A DNA stretch of 64,000 nucleotides from Thermomicrobiales bacterium (GTDB taxonomy: Bacteria > Chloroflexota > Chloroflexia > Thermomicrobiales > UBA6265). The notes beneath the pieces were generated by a model. The model was not told the DNA's origin. It worked only from the letters and a program-made list of their open reading frames with translations, and searched no databases. A program made the translations under genes and the position numbers. Below are positions 47,641 through 56,026 of this stretch, one piece after another (the stretch's first letter is position 1; each line of letters starts with the position of its first letter). The stretch lies in NCBI GenBank assembly GCA_041390825.1, contig JAWKPF010000020.1, positions 1 through 64,000 on the forward strand. The letters are read 5' to 3'.

Positions 47641-48987
47641 TCACTGATAGTGCGCTTGCATAGCCGCGTGCTCGGGCATCGCGAGAATGGTGCTCACGAG
47701 TTCTTCCGCCTGATCGAGTGAGCGGGTCCACGGATCGGTCATGACGAGCTCGACCAGGCGCTCCCGGCTTCCTTCTTCGTAGGCAGCCAGCTCGATCTCG
47801 ACCGGTGCAACCCGGTCCCGTGTGATCTGTGCAATCACGGCCGGCGGTAACGCGCCGGTCTGAATCCCGCGCACACCCCGCTTGCTGACGTGCAGCGGCA
47901 CTTCCACTGCGAAATCGTCGGGAATGCCCGGGACGAGTTGACCCGTGTTCAGAATGTTGCCAATCAACACGCGCGGCTGATCGGTGGCGACCGCCTCGAT
48001 GAATGGAACCATCACCTCACGGGACTTTTCCGGAGGGAACACGTCCATGACCGGGCGGGACGGATCGTTTGCCGCTTGGTCGATCGAACGGATCTTGTTC
48101 TGGCTGTGATCCTCGTATCGTTTCCACCACCCAACCGGATCTTCCCGCCAGCGGGCTTCGGTCTCCGCATCGGTGTGATACCACCACGGCCAGGAGCCTC
48201 CCCCTGGCGTGCACGTATCCCCGATTGGGAAGACGCCAAAGCGGCGGTAAAGATCGACCGCCTGCGGACCGAGGTCGTCGCTATACGGACATGATGCCCA
48301 GAAATTCTCCGCCTCTTCCTCGATCCAGCGATCCAGCAGCGGCCAGACATCTTGACCCCGGTGAAAGATCGACCGCAGCCAGACATTGTGGTTCACCCCT
48401 GGAATCTCATAGGTCAGCTCGTCCGCGCTGAGTCCCAATTGCTCGGCCAGTTGATAGACGGCAGCAAACCCATGGCAGACGCCAACCATCTTCACATCGG
48501 GGTATTTCCGCCCAAGATAAGTCATCCCAGCCAGGACCGGATTCGCAACCTGCACATACCACGCTGATGGGCAGAGCTCTCGCATGTCTTGGATGACATC
48601 CTCGAAGAACCGCATCTGGTAGAAGTTCACCCAGAACGGTTCGTCATGCATGACATGCAAGCTACCGCCGATGCGATACCCCAGACGTTCGGCCTGACGC
48701 CAGCCGGCGTACATTCGCTCATGCCCACCGATCAAGGCGGTGTTGACGACGAAATCGGCGTCCCGCAGCGACTCCTGGCGATCGGCAGTCTTCTCAGCCC
48801 GGATGTCCGCGCCCGCTTCTTCGATATAGCGCACACACAGCCGATGAATCGCGTCGAGCCGATCAGGATCGATATCCATCAAGCTCACCACACTCCCGCC
48901 CAAAGCCGGAGTGAGGCAAAGATCACGCACGAGCCCGAGCGAAAAAACCGCGCTCCCAGCGCCGATGATGCTGATTCTTGCTTCCAC
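47641..48987 (-). CDS. Glycoside hydrolase family 4 (alpha-galactosidase/alpha-glucosidase type)
   Basis: A 448-residue GH4 enzyme. This family uses NAD+ and a divalent metal for redox-assisted hydrolysis. It has ISIIGAGSAVFSLGLVRDL (NAD site), DADFVVNTALIGGHE, metal-binding VGVCHG, and EIPGVNHNVWL with the catalytic Asn/His. GTG start at 48987 with AAGGAC upstream. It follows two MalFG-type permeases 24 bp away in the same operon, so it cleaves a glycoside imported by that transporter inside the cell. Specificity (alpha-galactoside, alpha-glucoside or glucuronide) is not decidable from sequence. Confidence 0.9.
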   Translation of the reverse strand: MEARISIIGAGSAVFSLGLVRDLCLTPALGGSVVSLMDIDPDRLDAIHRLCVRYIEEAGADIRAEKTADRQESLRDADFVVNTALIGGHERMYAGWRQAERLGYRIGGSLHVMHDEPFWVNFYQMRFFEDVIQDMRELCPSAWYVQVANPVLAGMTYLGRKYPDVKMVGVCHGFAAVYQLAEQLGLSADELTYEIPGVNHNVWLRSIFHRGQDVWPLLDRWIEEEAENFWASCPYSDDLGPQAVDLYRRFGVFPIGDTCTPGGGSWPWWYHTDAETEARWREDPVGWWKRYEDHSQNKIRSIDQAANDPSRPVMDVFPPEKSREVMVPFIEAVATDQPRVLIGNILNTGQLVPGIPDDFAVEVPLHVSKRGVRGIQTGALPPAVIAQITRDRVAPVEIELAAYEEGSRERLVELVMTDPWTRSLDQAEELVSTILAMPEHAAMQAHYQ

Positions 48988-49010
48988 TTGCTGTCCTTAC
49001 GTCGTGCTAC

Positions 49011-49862
49011 TTACTTGATTGCGCCAATGACAAGACCCTGCCGGATGAATCGCTGCAAGAGGATGTACGTGATGACTGGCGGCAACGAGGCCACGAAGAG
49101 TCCTGCCAGGAGAAGCGGATAGTCCGTGGAAAGCCGTCCAACCGTGGTGGCCATGCCAACCGTCACGGTCATGTCGGCGGCCGACTGCAAGAAGATCAGG
49201 GGTATCAGCAGGTCGTTCCACCAATTCGTGACGTTGAAAATCGAAACCGTGATCAAACCCGGGATACTGAGTGGAACCACGATTCGCCGCAAGAGCTCGA
49301 AGTAGCCGGCGCCATCGAGGCGAGCCGACTCGAGAATTTCGTCCGGAATTCCTCGCATCAGCGAGCTCAGGAGAAAGACATTGGCGGGAACCGTCGTCGC
49401 CGCCCACAACAGGACTACCGACTTGAGGCTGTCGACCAGGCCAAGCCTGGCCATGATCGAGTAGCTCGGAACGATGTAGGTGATGACCGGGATGATCAGC
49501 GTTCCGATAAGCAGCAACCGAATGACCGACCGCAAGGGAAAGTTCAGCTTGGCGATGGCGAAGGACGCCGGTACAGAGACCGCCAACGACAAGAGAAGCG
49601 ACAACACAATGTAGGTGACCGTATTGACGAACAAGCGCGGGATATCGAAACGAATCCAGAGCGCGCGGTAGTTGTCGAAATACGACCAGTCCGAAGGCAA
49701 GGCGAGTGGATCGCGTATGAACTCGCCCGTGGTCTTGAAGCTCGATGTTCCCATATAGAAGATAGGAAAGAGCGCCATCGCGGCGAACACCACGAGGACG
49801 ACGAATGCGAGGCCGCGCGCGACGTTGATCGATCTCACAGCAGACTGGCGCCCCAAATGCAT
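49011..49862 (-). CDS. Carbohydrate ABC transporter permease, MalG type
   Basis: A 283-residue permease with six membrane helices: LAFVVLVVFAAMALFPIFYM, the conserved FFDNYRALW-like periplasmic segment, and the EAA motif in PDEILESARLDGAGYFELLRRIVVPLSIPG. It starts 21 bp after the MalF-type gene. It forms the pore for the sugar-binding protein at 50887. No ATPase (MalK/MsmX-like) is encoded in this operon, so it presumably shares one. Confidence 0.9.
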   Translation of the reverse strand: MHLGRQSAVRSINVARGLAFVVLVVFAAMALFPIFYMGTSSFKTTGEFIRDPLALPSDWSYFDNYRALWIRFDIPRLFVNTVTYIVLSLLLSLAVSVPASFAIAKLNFPLRSVIRLLLIGTLIIPVITYIVPSYSIMARLGLVDSLKSVVLLWAATTVPANVFLLSSLMRGIPDEILESARLDGAGYFELLRRIVVPLSIPGLITVSIFNVTNWWNDLLIPLIFLQSAADMTVTVGMATTVGRLSTDYPLLLAGLFVASLPPVITYILLQRFIRQGLVIGAIK

Positions 49863-49882
49863 GTCGCTGGCAAGACCATGCG

Positions 49883-50854
49883 CTAGTTCTCTCCCAGGCG
49901 ATCGAAGACCTTGACCTGAATCGATGCGATCACGAAGACGACGCAGAAGAGCAGCACCGACATTGCCGACGCATACCCCATCTGCCCGAATTCGAACGCA
50001 CGCCGATAGATCATCAAGTCGAGCGGGGTGGTGCCATAACCCGGTCCCCCTTCGGTCACGGTATAGACGAGCGCAAACACCCCGACGAACGCCCAGATAG
50101 CGTTGATGATCATGAAATAGGCCACCGTAGGGGTCAGCAGCGGCAAGATGATCTGCCGCAGACGCTGTCCCCAGGACGCCCCATCGAGTTCCGATGCCTC
50201 GATGACATCCGCAGGGATCGCGCTGAGACCGGCAAGAAAAATGAGCACTCCTTGTCCAAGCGTCTGCCAGTAGAAGGCGAAAATCAGCACAACGAAGGCG
50301 GTGGGGACGGTGCCGAGCCAGTTTCGTGTGAGCGACTCGAGTCCAGCACGCTCGAGCAGGTCATTGACGACCCCGCGTGAGTTGAACATGGTCTGCATGA
50401 GCATGCCCACCACGGCCGCCGAAAGGATCGTGGGCAGATAGTAGACGGACCGAAAGAACTTCCATCCGGCAATCTGCTCATAGAGGAGGACAGCGACAAC
50501 CAGCGAGAGGATCAGGATCCCGGGTATCGACAAGAGAAAAATCAGGTTGTTGCGCAAAGGCTCCCAGAACCCGGGGCCTGTGAGTACATCGGTGTAGTTC
50601 TCGAGGCCGACCCAGTTCGCCGTCGACCCATTCCAGTCGGTAAAGCTGTATCGAACGGTTTGGGTAACCGGATACCAAATGACCACAGCAACCAGCAGGA
50701 TCGCTGGCGCCACCATCAGAATGCCTGCGAGGGCTTCGCGACGTCTGAAAACTCCCCTTGGGCCAAGATATGTTGGCCCAAGGGAAGCATTGCTTACGTC
50801 TTCCGCACGACGTGCCTCAGCAGTCTCCGCTGGTGCGTGCATTGGTGTGGCCAT
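49883..50854 (-). CDS. Carbohydrate ABC transporter permease, MalF type
   Basis: A 323-residue permease. ATG 50854 (MATPMHAPAE) is taken as start. GTG 50863 is possible and the open frame to 51052 overlaps the previous gene. First helix LAGILMVAPAILLVAVVIWYP, then TDWNG and NYTDVLTGPGFW typical of UgpA/MalF proteins, and EAA loop PADVIEASELDGASWGQRLRQIILPLLTP. It forms the heterodimeric pore with the MalG-type gene. Confidence 0.9.
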   Translation of the reverse strand: MATPMHAPAETAEARRAEDVSNASLGPTYLGPRGVFRRREALAGILMVAPAILLVAVVIWYPVTQTVRYSFTDWNGSTANWVGLENYTDVLTGPGFWEPLRNNLIFLLSIPGILILSLVVAVLLYEQIAGWKFFRSVYYLPTILSAAVVGMLMQTMFNSRGVVNDLLERAGLESLTRNWLGTVPTAFVVLIFAFYWQTLGQGVLIFLAGLSAIPADVIEASELDGASWGQRLRQIILPLLTPTVAYFMIINAIWAFVGVFALVYTVTEGGPGYGTTPLDLMIYRRAFEFGQMGYASAMSVLLFCVVFVIASIQVKVFDRLGEN

Positions 50855-50886
50855 GGCGACGGTCACCCGCTCGATCTGTCCCTGGC

Positions 50887-52218
50887 CTAGCCTTCCAGAA
50901 GCTCGTCCCGCTTCGCGTCGATGCGCTCCATGAAGGTTTGCGCGTCGATCTCGCCGGTCCAGGCCAACTGCGACTGCGCTTTGATCTCGGTCGTGAGCTC
51001 GGCCGGAAGGATGTTGTCCGGCCAGAAGATCGTGCTTGGTCGAAGCGCCCATTCTTGCTGCTGGACCATCAGCGGATCGTCATAGAGTTCCGTCGCGTCG
51101 AAGTCCTTGAGATTGATGAGTTGCCCTTCGCCTGCCCCAGCGCGCGTGACGAGCTCTTCCGGGCTCATCAGGAATCGCACGAAGTCGTACGCTTCCTTCT
51201 TGTGCTCGCAGTAGTTCGAAACCAGGAACGCGGCTCCTGGGCCCCCGATACCGCCGCCAGTGATCGGCGCATCCGCGCTGTAGTCGGGCATGCCAATCAT
51301 GCCGAAGTCCTCACCAAAGAACGCCCGGCCATCGTCGATCGTCCAGGCGCCTCCGGTGGTCATCGCGGCCTGCTCCTCGGCAAACAGCTGGGTTGCCACG
51401 TCGCCATCCATTGTTTCCGCACCGGGAATCGTGTAGTCGGCAAGGCGCTGCCAATTGGTAACGATGTCGACCAGCTCCGGATCGCTGAAGTTCCGCACAC
51501 CAGAGGCAAGTTCATTGATCCCGACTGCTCCACCGACCGTCTGGCCGATCCAGTACAGAAGAATCTGCCAAATGATCGCGTTCTGTTCGAGCGCGAGCGG
51601 AGTAATCCCGGTGGCCGCGATCTTGTCGAGGGTGGCGTAGAACTCATCGATGTTGGTCACCCATTGGGTAGCGGGATCGACTCCTGCCTCTTCGAGCAGC
51701 GCGCTGTTGTAGAAGATCGCGGTTACGCCGTCCGACCCGGACGGAACCCCATAGAGCTGATCGGCTGGAGCGTTTGGATCGAATGACTCGTTGACTGCCT
51801 CCCACCCGGTCAAGAGCGCCCGTTCGTCGTCGGGGAAGTACGAGCCCACAGGTTCGATGAACTCTTTGAGGGCGAGCAAATAGGTCCCCGACCAGAGTCC
51901 CATCACACAGGGACCGTTTTTCGCGACACTCGCGGTGCGGAACTTGGTGAAGAGCTCAGGCCCACCCGGGAGATTCTCCATCTTGATCGAAACGTTCGGG
52001 TTCGCTTCCTGGAACCGATCGATCGCCTGGTAAATGTAGAAATCTTCCAGTGCCTTCGTTTTGTCGCTGGAATCCTCCACGGGCAGCGTGCTGTTCCAGA
52101 AAACGATTTCGATGTCATCCTGCGCGCCGACCGTTGCCTTCGCTGGAAAGAACATGACTCCGGCTGTGGCCGCTCCCGCCTGAATGACCTGCCGTCGAGT
52201 GAACTGGGCTCGTCGCAT
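50887..52218 (-). CDS. Sugar ABC transporter substrate-binding protein (family 1)
   Basis: A 443-residue exported binding protein. ATG 52218 (MRRAQFTRRQVIQAG) has AGGAGG 6 bases upstream. A Tat-type signal (TRRQVIQAGAATAGVMFFPAKATVGAQ) targets it outside the membrane. The mature part follows the SBP_bac_1 pattern (IEIVFWNSTL, AIDRFQEANPNVSIKM, YGVPSGSDGVTAIFYNSALLEEAG, FLVSNYCEHKKEAYDFVRFLMSPE). It is the first gene of a five-gene catabolic operon, with a promoter at 52330-52359 and palindromic operators around it. Confidence 0.9.
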   Translation of the reverse strand: MRRAQFTRRQVIQAGAATAGVMFFPAKATVGAQDDIEIVFWNSTLPVEDSSDKTKALEDFYIYQAIDRFQEANPNVSIKMENLPGGPELFTKFRTASVAKNGPCVMGLWSGTYLLALKEFIEPVGSYFPDDERALLTGWEAVNESFDPNAPADQLYGVPSGSDGVTAIFYNSALLEEAGVDPATQWVTNIDEFYATLDKIAATGITPLALEQNAIIWQILLYWIGQTVGGAVGINELASGVRNFSDPELVDIVTNWQRLADYTIPGAETMDGDVATQLFAEEQAAMTTGGAWTIDDGRAFFGEDFGMIGMPDYSADAPITGGGIGGPGAAFLVSNYCEHKKEAYDFVRFLMSPEELVTRAGAGEGQLINLKDFDATELYDDPLMVQQQEWALRPSTIFWPDNILPAELTTEIKAQSQLAWTGEIDAQTFMERIDAKRDELLEG

Positions 52219-52262
52219 CGAAAACCTCCTGCTCCATTGCACGTGCATCACCGCGACCTGCG

Positions 52263-52276
52263 GTATGCATGCATAC
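52263..52276. promoter_or_regulatory. Operator 1 (GTATGCATGCATAC) of the sugar operon
   Basis: A perfect 14-bp palindrome in the leader of the binding-protein gene, 45 bp before its ATG and downstream of the promoter. It is near-identical to 52434-52447. The proposed ligand is the GntR/FadR-type protein encoded at 52542. Confidence 0.65.
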
Positions 52277-52329
52277 ATGTTCTGCGGGTAAGATTCGAGT
52301 TCTCTACTGGGTTCACTGAGATGGGAACT

Positions 52330-52359
52330 ATCCTATTGTACGAATCCAGGCATTGTCAA
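52330..52359 (-). promoter_or_regulatory. Promoter of the sugar operon
   Basis: Minus-strand TTGACA (52354-52359), an 18-base spacer and TAGGAT (52330-52335). It lies about 110 bp upstream of the binding-protein ATG, between the two operators. Confidence 0.65.
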
Positions 52360-52433
52360 CACGTATTGTGGGGGTTTCTCGCGCGATTCCGGCATGTCAC
52401 ATGAATCCAGGGGCGCGCGGCAAGCGAATAGTT

Positions 52434-52447
52434 GTATGCATGCATTC
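52434..52447. promoter_or_regulatory. Operator 2 (GTATGCATGCATTC) near the GntR gene
   Basis: Matches operator 1 except at the penultimate base. It lies upstream of the regulator gene and upstream of the operon promoter, suggesting autoregulation or looping between the two sites. Confidence 0.6.
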
Positions 52448-52541
52448 ACGAAATCTTCATGATGTTCATAGCCAACCCCTCAGACTGCAGGACCGTCGTA
52501 TGCTCAATTCGACTCAACGAGCACCCGAGAAGAGGTGAGCT

Positions 52542-53312
52542 TTGAAAGATGTCTTCAGCACGGTCAGTATCCAGCGCAGCCCCCGCTATCGGCAGGCGGC
52601 ATTCACGGCAATAAAAGAGGCGATCCTCGAAGGGCGAATCTCCGCGGGAGAGCCGCTGGTCGAAACGAAGATCGCTGCCGCGCTCGGCATGAGCCGGACG
52701 CCGGTGCGCGAAGCGCTCGCGCTGCTGGAATATGAGGGCCTGCTTTGCCAACATTCCGGCCCAGGGCTGATCATCCAGGAATTGAGCCGCGAGGAGTTCA
52801 TCGACATGTTTGTGGCGAACGAGTTGGTCGAGCCCCAGCTCGTTCGCAGGGCCGCGGTCTATGCAACGTCGACCCACATTGCAGAGATCCAGAACGCGAT
52901 CGATCTGGGTCGCCGAGCTGTCGACGATCTCGATATCAGGGCGTCACTTCGTTCTGGTCGAGAGGTCCACCGATGGATCGGCATCGCAGCGAACAACCCT
53001 CCACTGGCGCAGTTCGTGCTGCAGAATGAAGAAAAGACCGACCTGTACCTGCTCAGCCTCAACAATACGACCCTGCTGACCAAAGACGAGATGGCCATCT
53101 CCAATCAGGAGCACCAGGACATCCTCGATGCGATCGAGCGCCGAGATCCCGAAGACGCAAGCCGCCTCGTCATCTATCACGCGCAGTCACTCCGCCGGCG
53201 ACACCAACGCTTCTTTTCCAGTTCTTCCGACCCCAATGGCCACGATCGCACCTATCGGAATGAGCTGGCCCCGAGCACAATTGCAAAACCCTCGGCGTCC
53301 TCGCTTCGCTAG
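52542..53312 (+). CDS. GntR/FadR-family transcriptional regulator
   Basis: A 256-residue regulator. The winged helix comprises YRQAAFTAIKEAILEGRISAGEPLVETKIAAALGMSRTPVREALALLEYEGLL, followed by an FCD effector domain with helices and metal-site histidines (EVHRWIGIAANN, NQEHQDILDAI, SRLVIYHAQSL). The TTG start at 52542 follows GAGGTGAG. It is divergent from the sugar operon and almost certainly controls it through the TATGCATGCAT sites. FCD proteins usually bind organic acids or sugar acids, so the inducer may be a product of the GH4/SDR pathway. Confidence 0.9.
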   Translation: MKDVFSTVSIQRSPRYRQAAFTAIKEAILEGRISAGEPLVETKIAAALGMSRTPVREALALLEYEGLLCQHSGPGLIIQELSREEFIDMFVANELVEPQLVRRAAVYATSTHIAEIQNAIDLGRRAVDDLDIRASLRSGREVHRWIGIAANNPPLAQFVLQNEEKTDLYLLSLNNTTLLTKDEMAISNQEHQDILDAIERRDPEDASRLVIYHAQSLRRRHQRFFSSSSDPNGHDRTYRNELAPSTIAKPSASSLR

Positions 53313-53397
53313 GAACTGTTGATCGCCGCGGTGGCCGATCCAGGAATGCTGACCGCTCTTCATCGCCGCGGAAGGCAAGATCTGCAGTCTGCCAAGA

Positions 53398-53435
53398 GGT
53401 ACGATAGCACTCGTACCGGGAAGAGATCTGATCAC
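53398..53435. repeat. 38-bp direct repeat, left copy
   Basis: Identical over 38 bp to 54293-54330. It holds a GGTACGA/TCGTACC hairpin and ends GATCTGATCAC. It lies just outside the left end of the IS5-like element. Confidence 0.8.
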
Positions 53436-53440
53436 CTAGA

Positions 53441-54284
53441 GGGTGTCTGAGAAGCCCTCATTTGGCCAACCGCCGAGTCATGAGCTGGATCATCGCGACC
53501 TGAATCCACGCGACCTCCGTATCCGGCAATTGCTCGTAATCCTTGCTCAGCCGCCGGCAGCATCCCAGCCAGGCGAAGTTGCACTCCACCACCCAACGCC
53601 GTGGCAGGATCGGCATCCCCGCTGGGAGCGGTGGCGGCTCCTGACCAACGGGCAGAACGCACCAGCGGGGCGGTCGTTTGACCACCGTCAGCGTGAGCCC
53701 CAGACGCTGCTGGGCCCAGGGCACCAGCGTGCCCGTATAGCCCGCATCGACCCGAGATGTGCCGCAGCGACGGGAAATGCTCCGGGACGCTGACCAATAC
53801 CTGCCGTGCACCGTCTCGATCTGATTGATTGGCCGCATGCACCACGGCCGCAAGGAGCAAACCGCCCGTGTCCACCAGCAAAGGACGCTTGCGCCCACTC
53901 AGTTTCTTGGCTCTGTCCCAGCCGCGGACCCCCTTTTTCGGTAGTGCGCACTGACTGGCTGTCGAGAATCCCTGCCGTCGGGGCGGTGCTCGCCCGGCAC
54001 GCACCCGCACCTGCTCCCGCAGGCGGGTATGTGCCCGCTCCCAGGTACCGTCGATACGCCAGAGTCGGAAGTAGTGATAGACCGTCTGCCATGGTAGGTA
54101 CTCATGCGGCAAGGAACGCCAGGCAATGCCGCCACGCACCACGTACCGGATGGCGTTGACGATCTCTCGGCGATCATGACGGGCGGGACGCCCCCGGTTT
54201 TGGCGCGGGAATCAGCGGTTCCAGGACCAACCACTCGGCATCGGTCTCGTCAGAGGGATACGGGATATGGGACATTCAGACGTC
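53441..54284 (-). mobile_element. IS5-family (IS427-like) insertion sequence
   Basis: It contains one transposase gene and is bounded on the left by GGGTGTCTGAGAAG, a typical end of the group. The right end (complement GACGTCTGAATG) shares only the GTCTGA core, so the exact right border is uncertain. It is about 0.84 kb. It sits between the GntR gene and the dehydratase and is flanked by the 38-bp repeats. Confidence 0.7.
53458..54275 (-). pseudogene. IS5-family transposase, frame-disrupted
   Basis: MSHIPYPSDETDAEWLVLEPLIP begins at ATG 54275. A G-run near 54195 then shifts the frame. VVRGGIAWRSLPHEYLPWQTVYHYFRLW follows, then TAGILDSQSVRTTEKGG (DDE Asp region), WDRAKKLSGRKRPLLVDTGGLLL, WVDAGYTGTLVPWAQQRL, and PRRWVVECNFAWLGCCRRLSKDYE with the catalytic Glu. 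About 272 residues after correcting at least three indels. IS5 transposases may be made by natural frameshifting, but the breaks here exceed that. Not functional as read. Confidence 0.8.
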
Positions 54285-54292
54285 GAATTCCC

Positions 54293-54330
54293 GGTACGAT
54301 AGCACTCGTACCGGGAAGAGATCTGATCAC
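54293..54330. repeat. 38-bp direct repeat, right copy
   Basis: Same as 53398-53435. Here the hairpin is longer: TTCCCGGTACGA at 54288-54299 pairs perfectly with TCGTACCGGGAA at 54306-54317. It is probably the ancestral copy. It lies 30 bp beyond the stop of the dehydratase gene (minus strand) and may be its terminator. Confidence 0.7.
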
Positions 54331-54360
54331 TTAGTCTTTCTGAGGATGTCCGCTGGACGC

Positions 54361-55602
54361 TTACCGGAGCTTGGGCGTCAACGCCGCGGCCGGATCGGCC
54401 CAGCGGTCGTTTGGAACGATAGAGAACCAGTCGGGACGTCCAGGATCGCGGTCATAGGCGTAACCGCCGAGTTCCCGGTAGAGCTCCTGATACTGGCGCA
54501 GCTTGTCCCGGTTCAGTTTCACGCCAAGACCCGGACCGTCCGGCACGCGAATGCAACCGTTTTCATAGCGCATGAGCCCGCCCTCGATCACGTCATCCGT
54601 CAGATGGTGATAGTGGGCATCGGCCGAGAACGCCAGATTCGGCGTCACAGCACCGAGGTGGAGCATCGTCGCCAACTGAATGCCGAGTTCGCCGGACGAG
54701 TGAACGGCAATGCCGTACTGGAACGTTTCGCAAACCCCCGCCGCCTTGATGCACGGGCGGATCCCGCCCCAAAAGGTCGTATCGAGCAAGATGACGTCGA
54801 TCGCCGGATCGAGAATATTCGCGGCGAGCTGCTCGAAATTGACCACCACGGTGTTGGTCGCCAATGGGATGCGCACCATGCTGCGGACACGGCGCATGCC
54901 ATTGATGCCCCAGGTGGGATCCTCCAGGAAGTCGTTGCGCAAGTCCTCGATGGCATGCCCAAATCGAATCGCCTCCTCCACCGAGAGCGCCGCGTTGGGA
55001 TCGTAGCGATACGAGTCGGCGGGAAGCGCCTCGGCCAGCGCTCGATAGCAGGTGAGCTCATAGTCGGGCGGGTAGACGCCGCCCTTGAGCTTGTGTGAGC
55101 GGAAACCATTGGCTGTTTTGAGCGCCAGGGCATGCTCCACCAGTTGCTCGGGCGTGCGCACCTCTCCCTCGCCGGTATCGGGATTGGGATAGCGAAAAAA
55201 GAGATAGCTCGCGAACTCGACCTCGTCGCGCACCTTTCCGCCAAGCAGGTCATACACCGGCACGCCGAGCTTCTGGCCGATGAGATCGAGACAAGCGAAC
55301 TCGATCGCGGCGTGCAGTTGGGTGCGGTTGTTGTAGAGGCTGGCCGTGGGATTGCAGATCTTGAAGCGGAGTTCTTCCAACCGGAACGGGTCGTGCCCCT
55401 TCAGGTACGACAGCAGTCCGCGGAACGCTGCTTCAGCGCTCTCCCCGCCCCCACCCATTTCGCCCAGGCCGATCAGGCCGTCGTCGGTTTCGACCTCGAC
55501 GATCGTTCGCACGAATCGCCCCCAGTGGGCGCCAGTGGCATGCTGCAACGGCGCCTCCAGCGGCACCGTAACCGTGGTTGCGCGAATATCGACGATCTTC
55601 AC
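54361..55602 (-). CDS. Enolase-superfamily sugar-acid dehydratase (mandelate racemase/glucarate dehydratase type)
   Basis: A 413-residue enzyme from GTG 55602 (VKIVDIRATTVTVPL), preceded by GAGGGA. N-terminal capping domain, then barrel with YDLLGGKVRDEV, the KLKGG lysine, YDPNAALSVEEAIRFG (metal Asp), FLEDPTW (metal Glu), LATNTVV and a late His in YGIAVHSSGELG. The pattern fits glucarate-dehydratase-like members, which dehydrate aldaric or aldonic acids. It probably belongs to sugar-acid catabolism with the nearby GntR regulator. The exact acid is unknown. Confidence 0.85.
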   Translation of the reverse strand: MKIVDIRATTVTVPLEAPLQHATGAHWGRFVRTIVEVETDDGLIGLGEMGGGGESAEAAFRGLLSYLKGHDPFRLEELRFKICNPTASLYNNRTQLHAAIEFACLDLIGQKLGVPVYDLLGGKVRDEVEFASYLFFRYPNPDTGEGEVRTPEQLVEHALALKTANGFRSHKLKGGVYPPDYELTCYRALAEALPADSYRYDPNAALSVEEAIRFGHAIEDLRNDFLEDPTWGINGMRRVRSMVRIPLATNTVVVNFEQLAANILDPAIDVILLDTTFWGGIRPCIKAAGVCETFQYGIAVHSSGELGIQLATMLHLGAVTPNLAFSADAHYHHLTDDVIEGGLMRYENGCIRVPDGPGLGVKLNRDKLRQYQELYRELGGYAYDRDPGRPDWFSIVPNDRWADPAAALTPKLR

Positions 55603-55956
55603 GAGCGTCCCTCTCCCTCCGGAAAACGCTGCGGCGGAACGGCGTGGATTCGGCCGAGAGCGCGGTGCGATCGAACCGAACGAATGCGCCGAACGGTAGC
55701 ACGCGCAGTCAACTGACCCCGAGACCGCAACACACAATGATTCTCTTCGGATTCCGAACAGCGCCAAAACGACTCACGTCGTCTTCCGACACAATCTCCG
55801 AGCCATCACCAAACGAAGCGACCGTCCGACCTCTTCTTCATTCGAGATCACGCCAGTCACCGGATCCCCCGCCCGACAACCTGCACCGCATTCGACCAGA
55901 CCTCCGGCGCCGTCGCCGCCCGCACAACCCCGCTCACCACCCCCACACCAGCACTT
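55603..55956. other. Non-coding gap upstream of the dehydratase gene
   Basis: About 350 bp between the dehydratase start and the heptamer repeat array. An open frame across 55578-56162 has no codon bias or family match. I see no convincing promoter. Confidence 0.4.
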
Positions 55957-56026
55957 CAGGTCCCAAGACTCAGGCCCCAGAACTCCGGACTCCGGACTCC
56001 GGACCCTGGACCCTGGACCCTGGACC
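55957..56026. repeat. Heptamer tandem repeat array (10 units)
   Basis: Ten 7-base units in register: CAGGTCC, CAAGACT, CAGGCCC, CAGAACT, CCGGACT twice, CCGGACC, and CTGGACC three times. The array touches the stop codon of the oxidoreductase at 56026. Decay toward the left suggests growth from the gene side. Confidence 0.75.

Noticed and set aside
55957..56026. CRISPR array
   Set aside because: The units are 7 bases with no spacers. There are no cas genes in the window.
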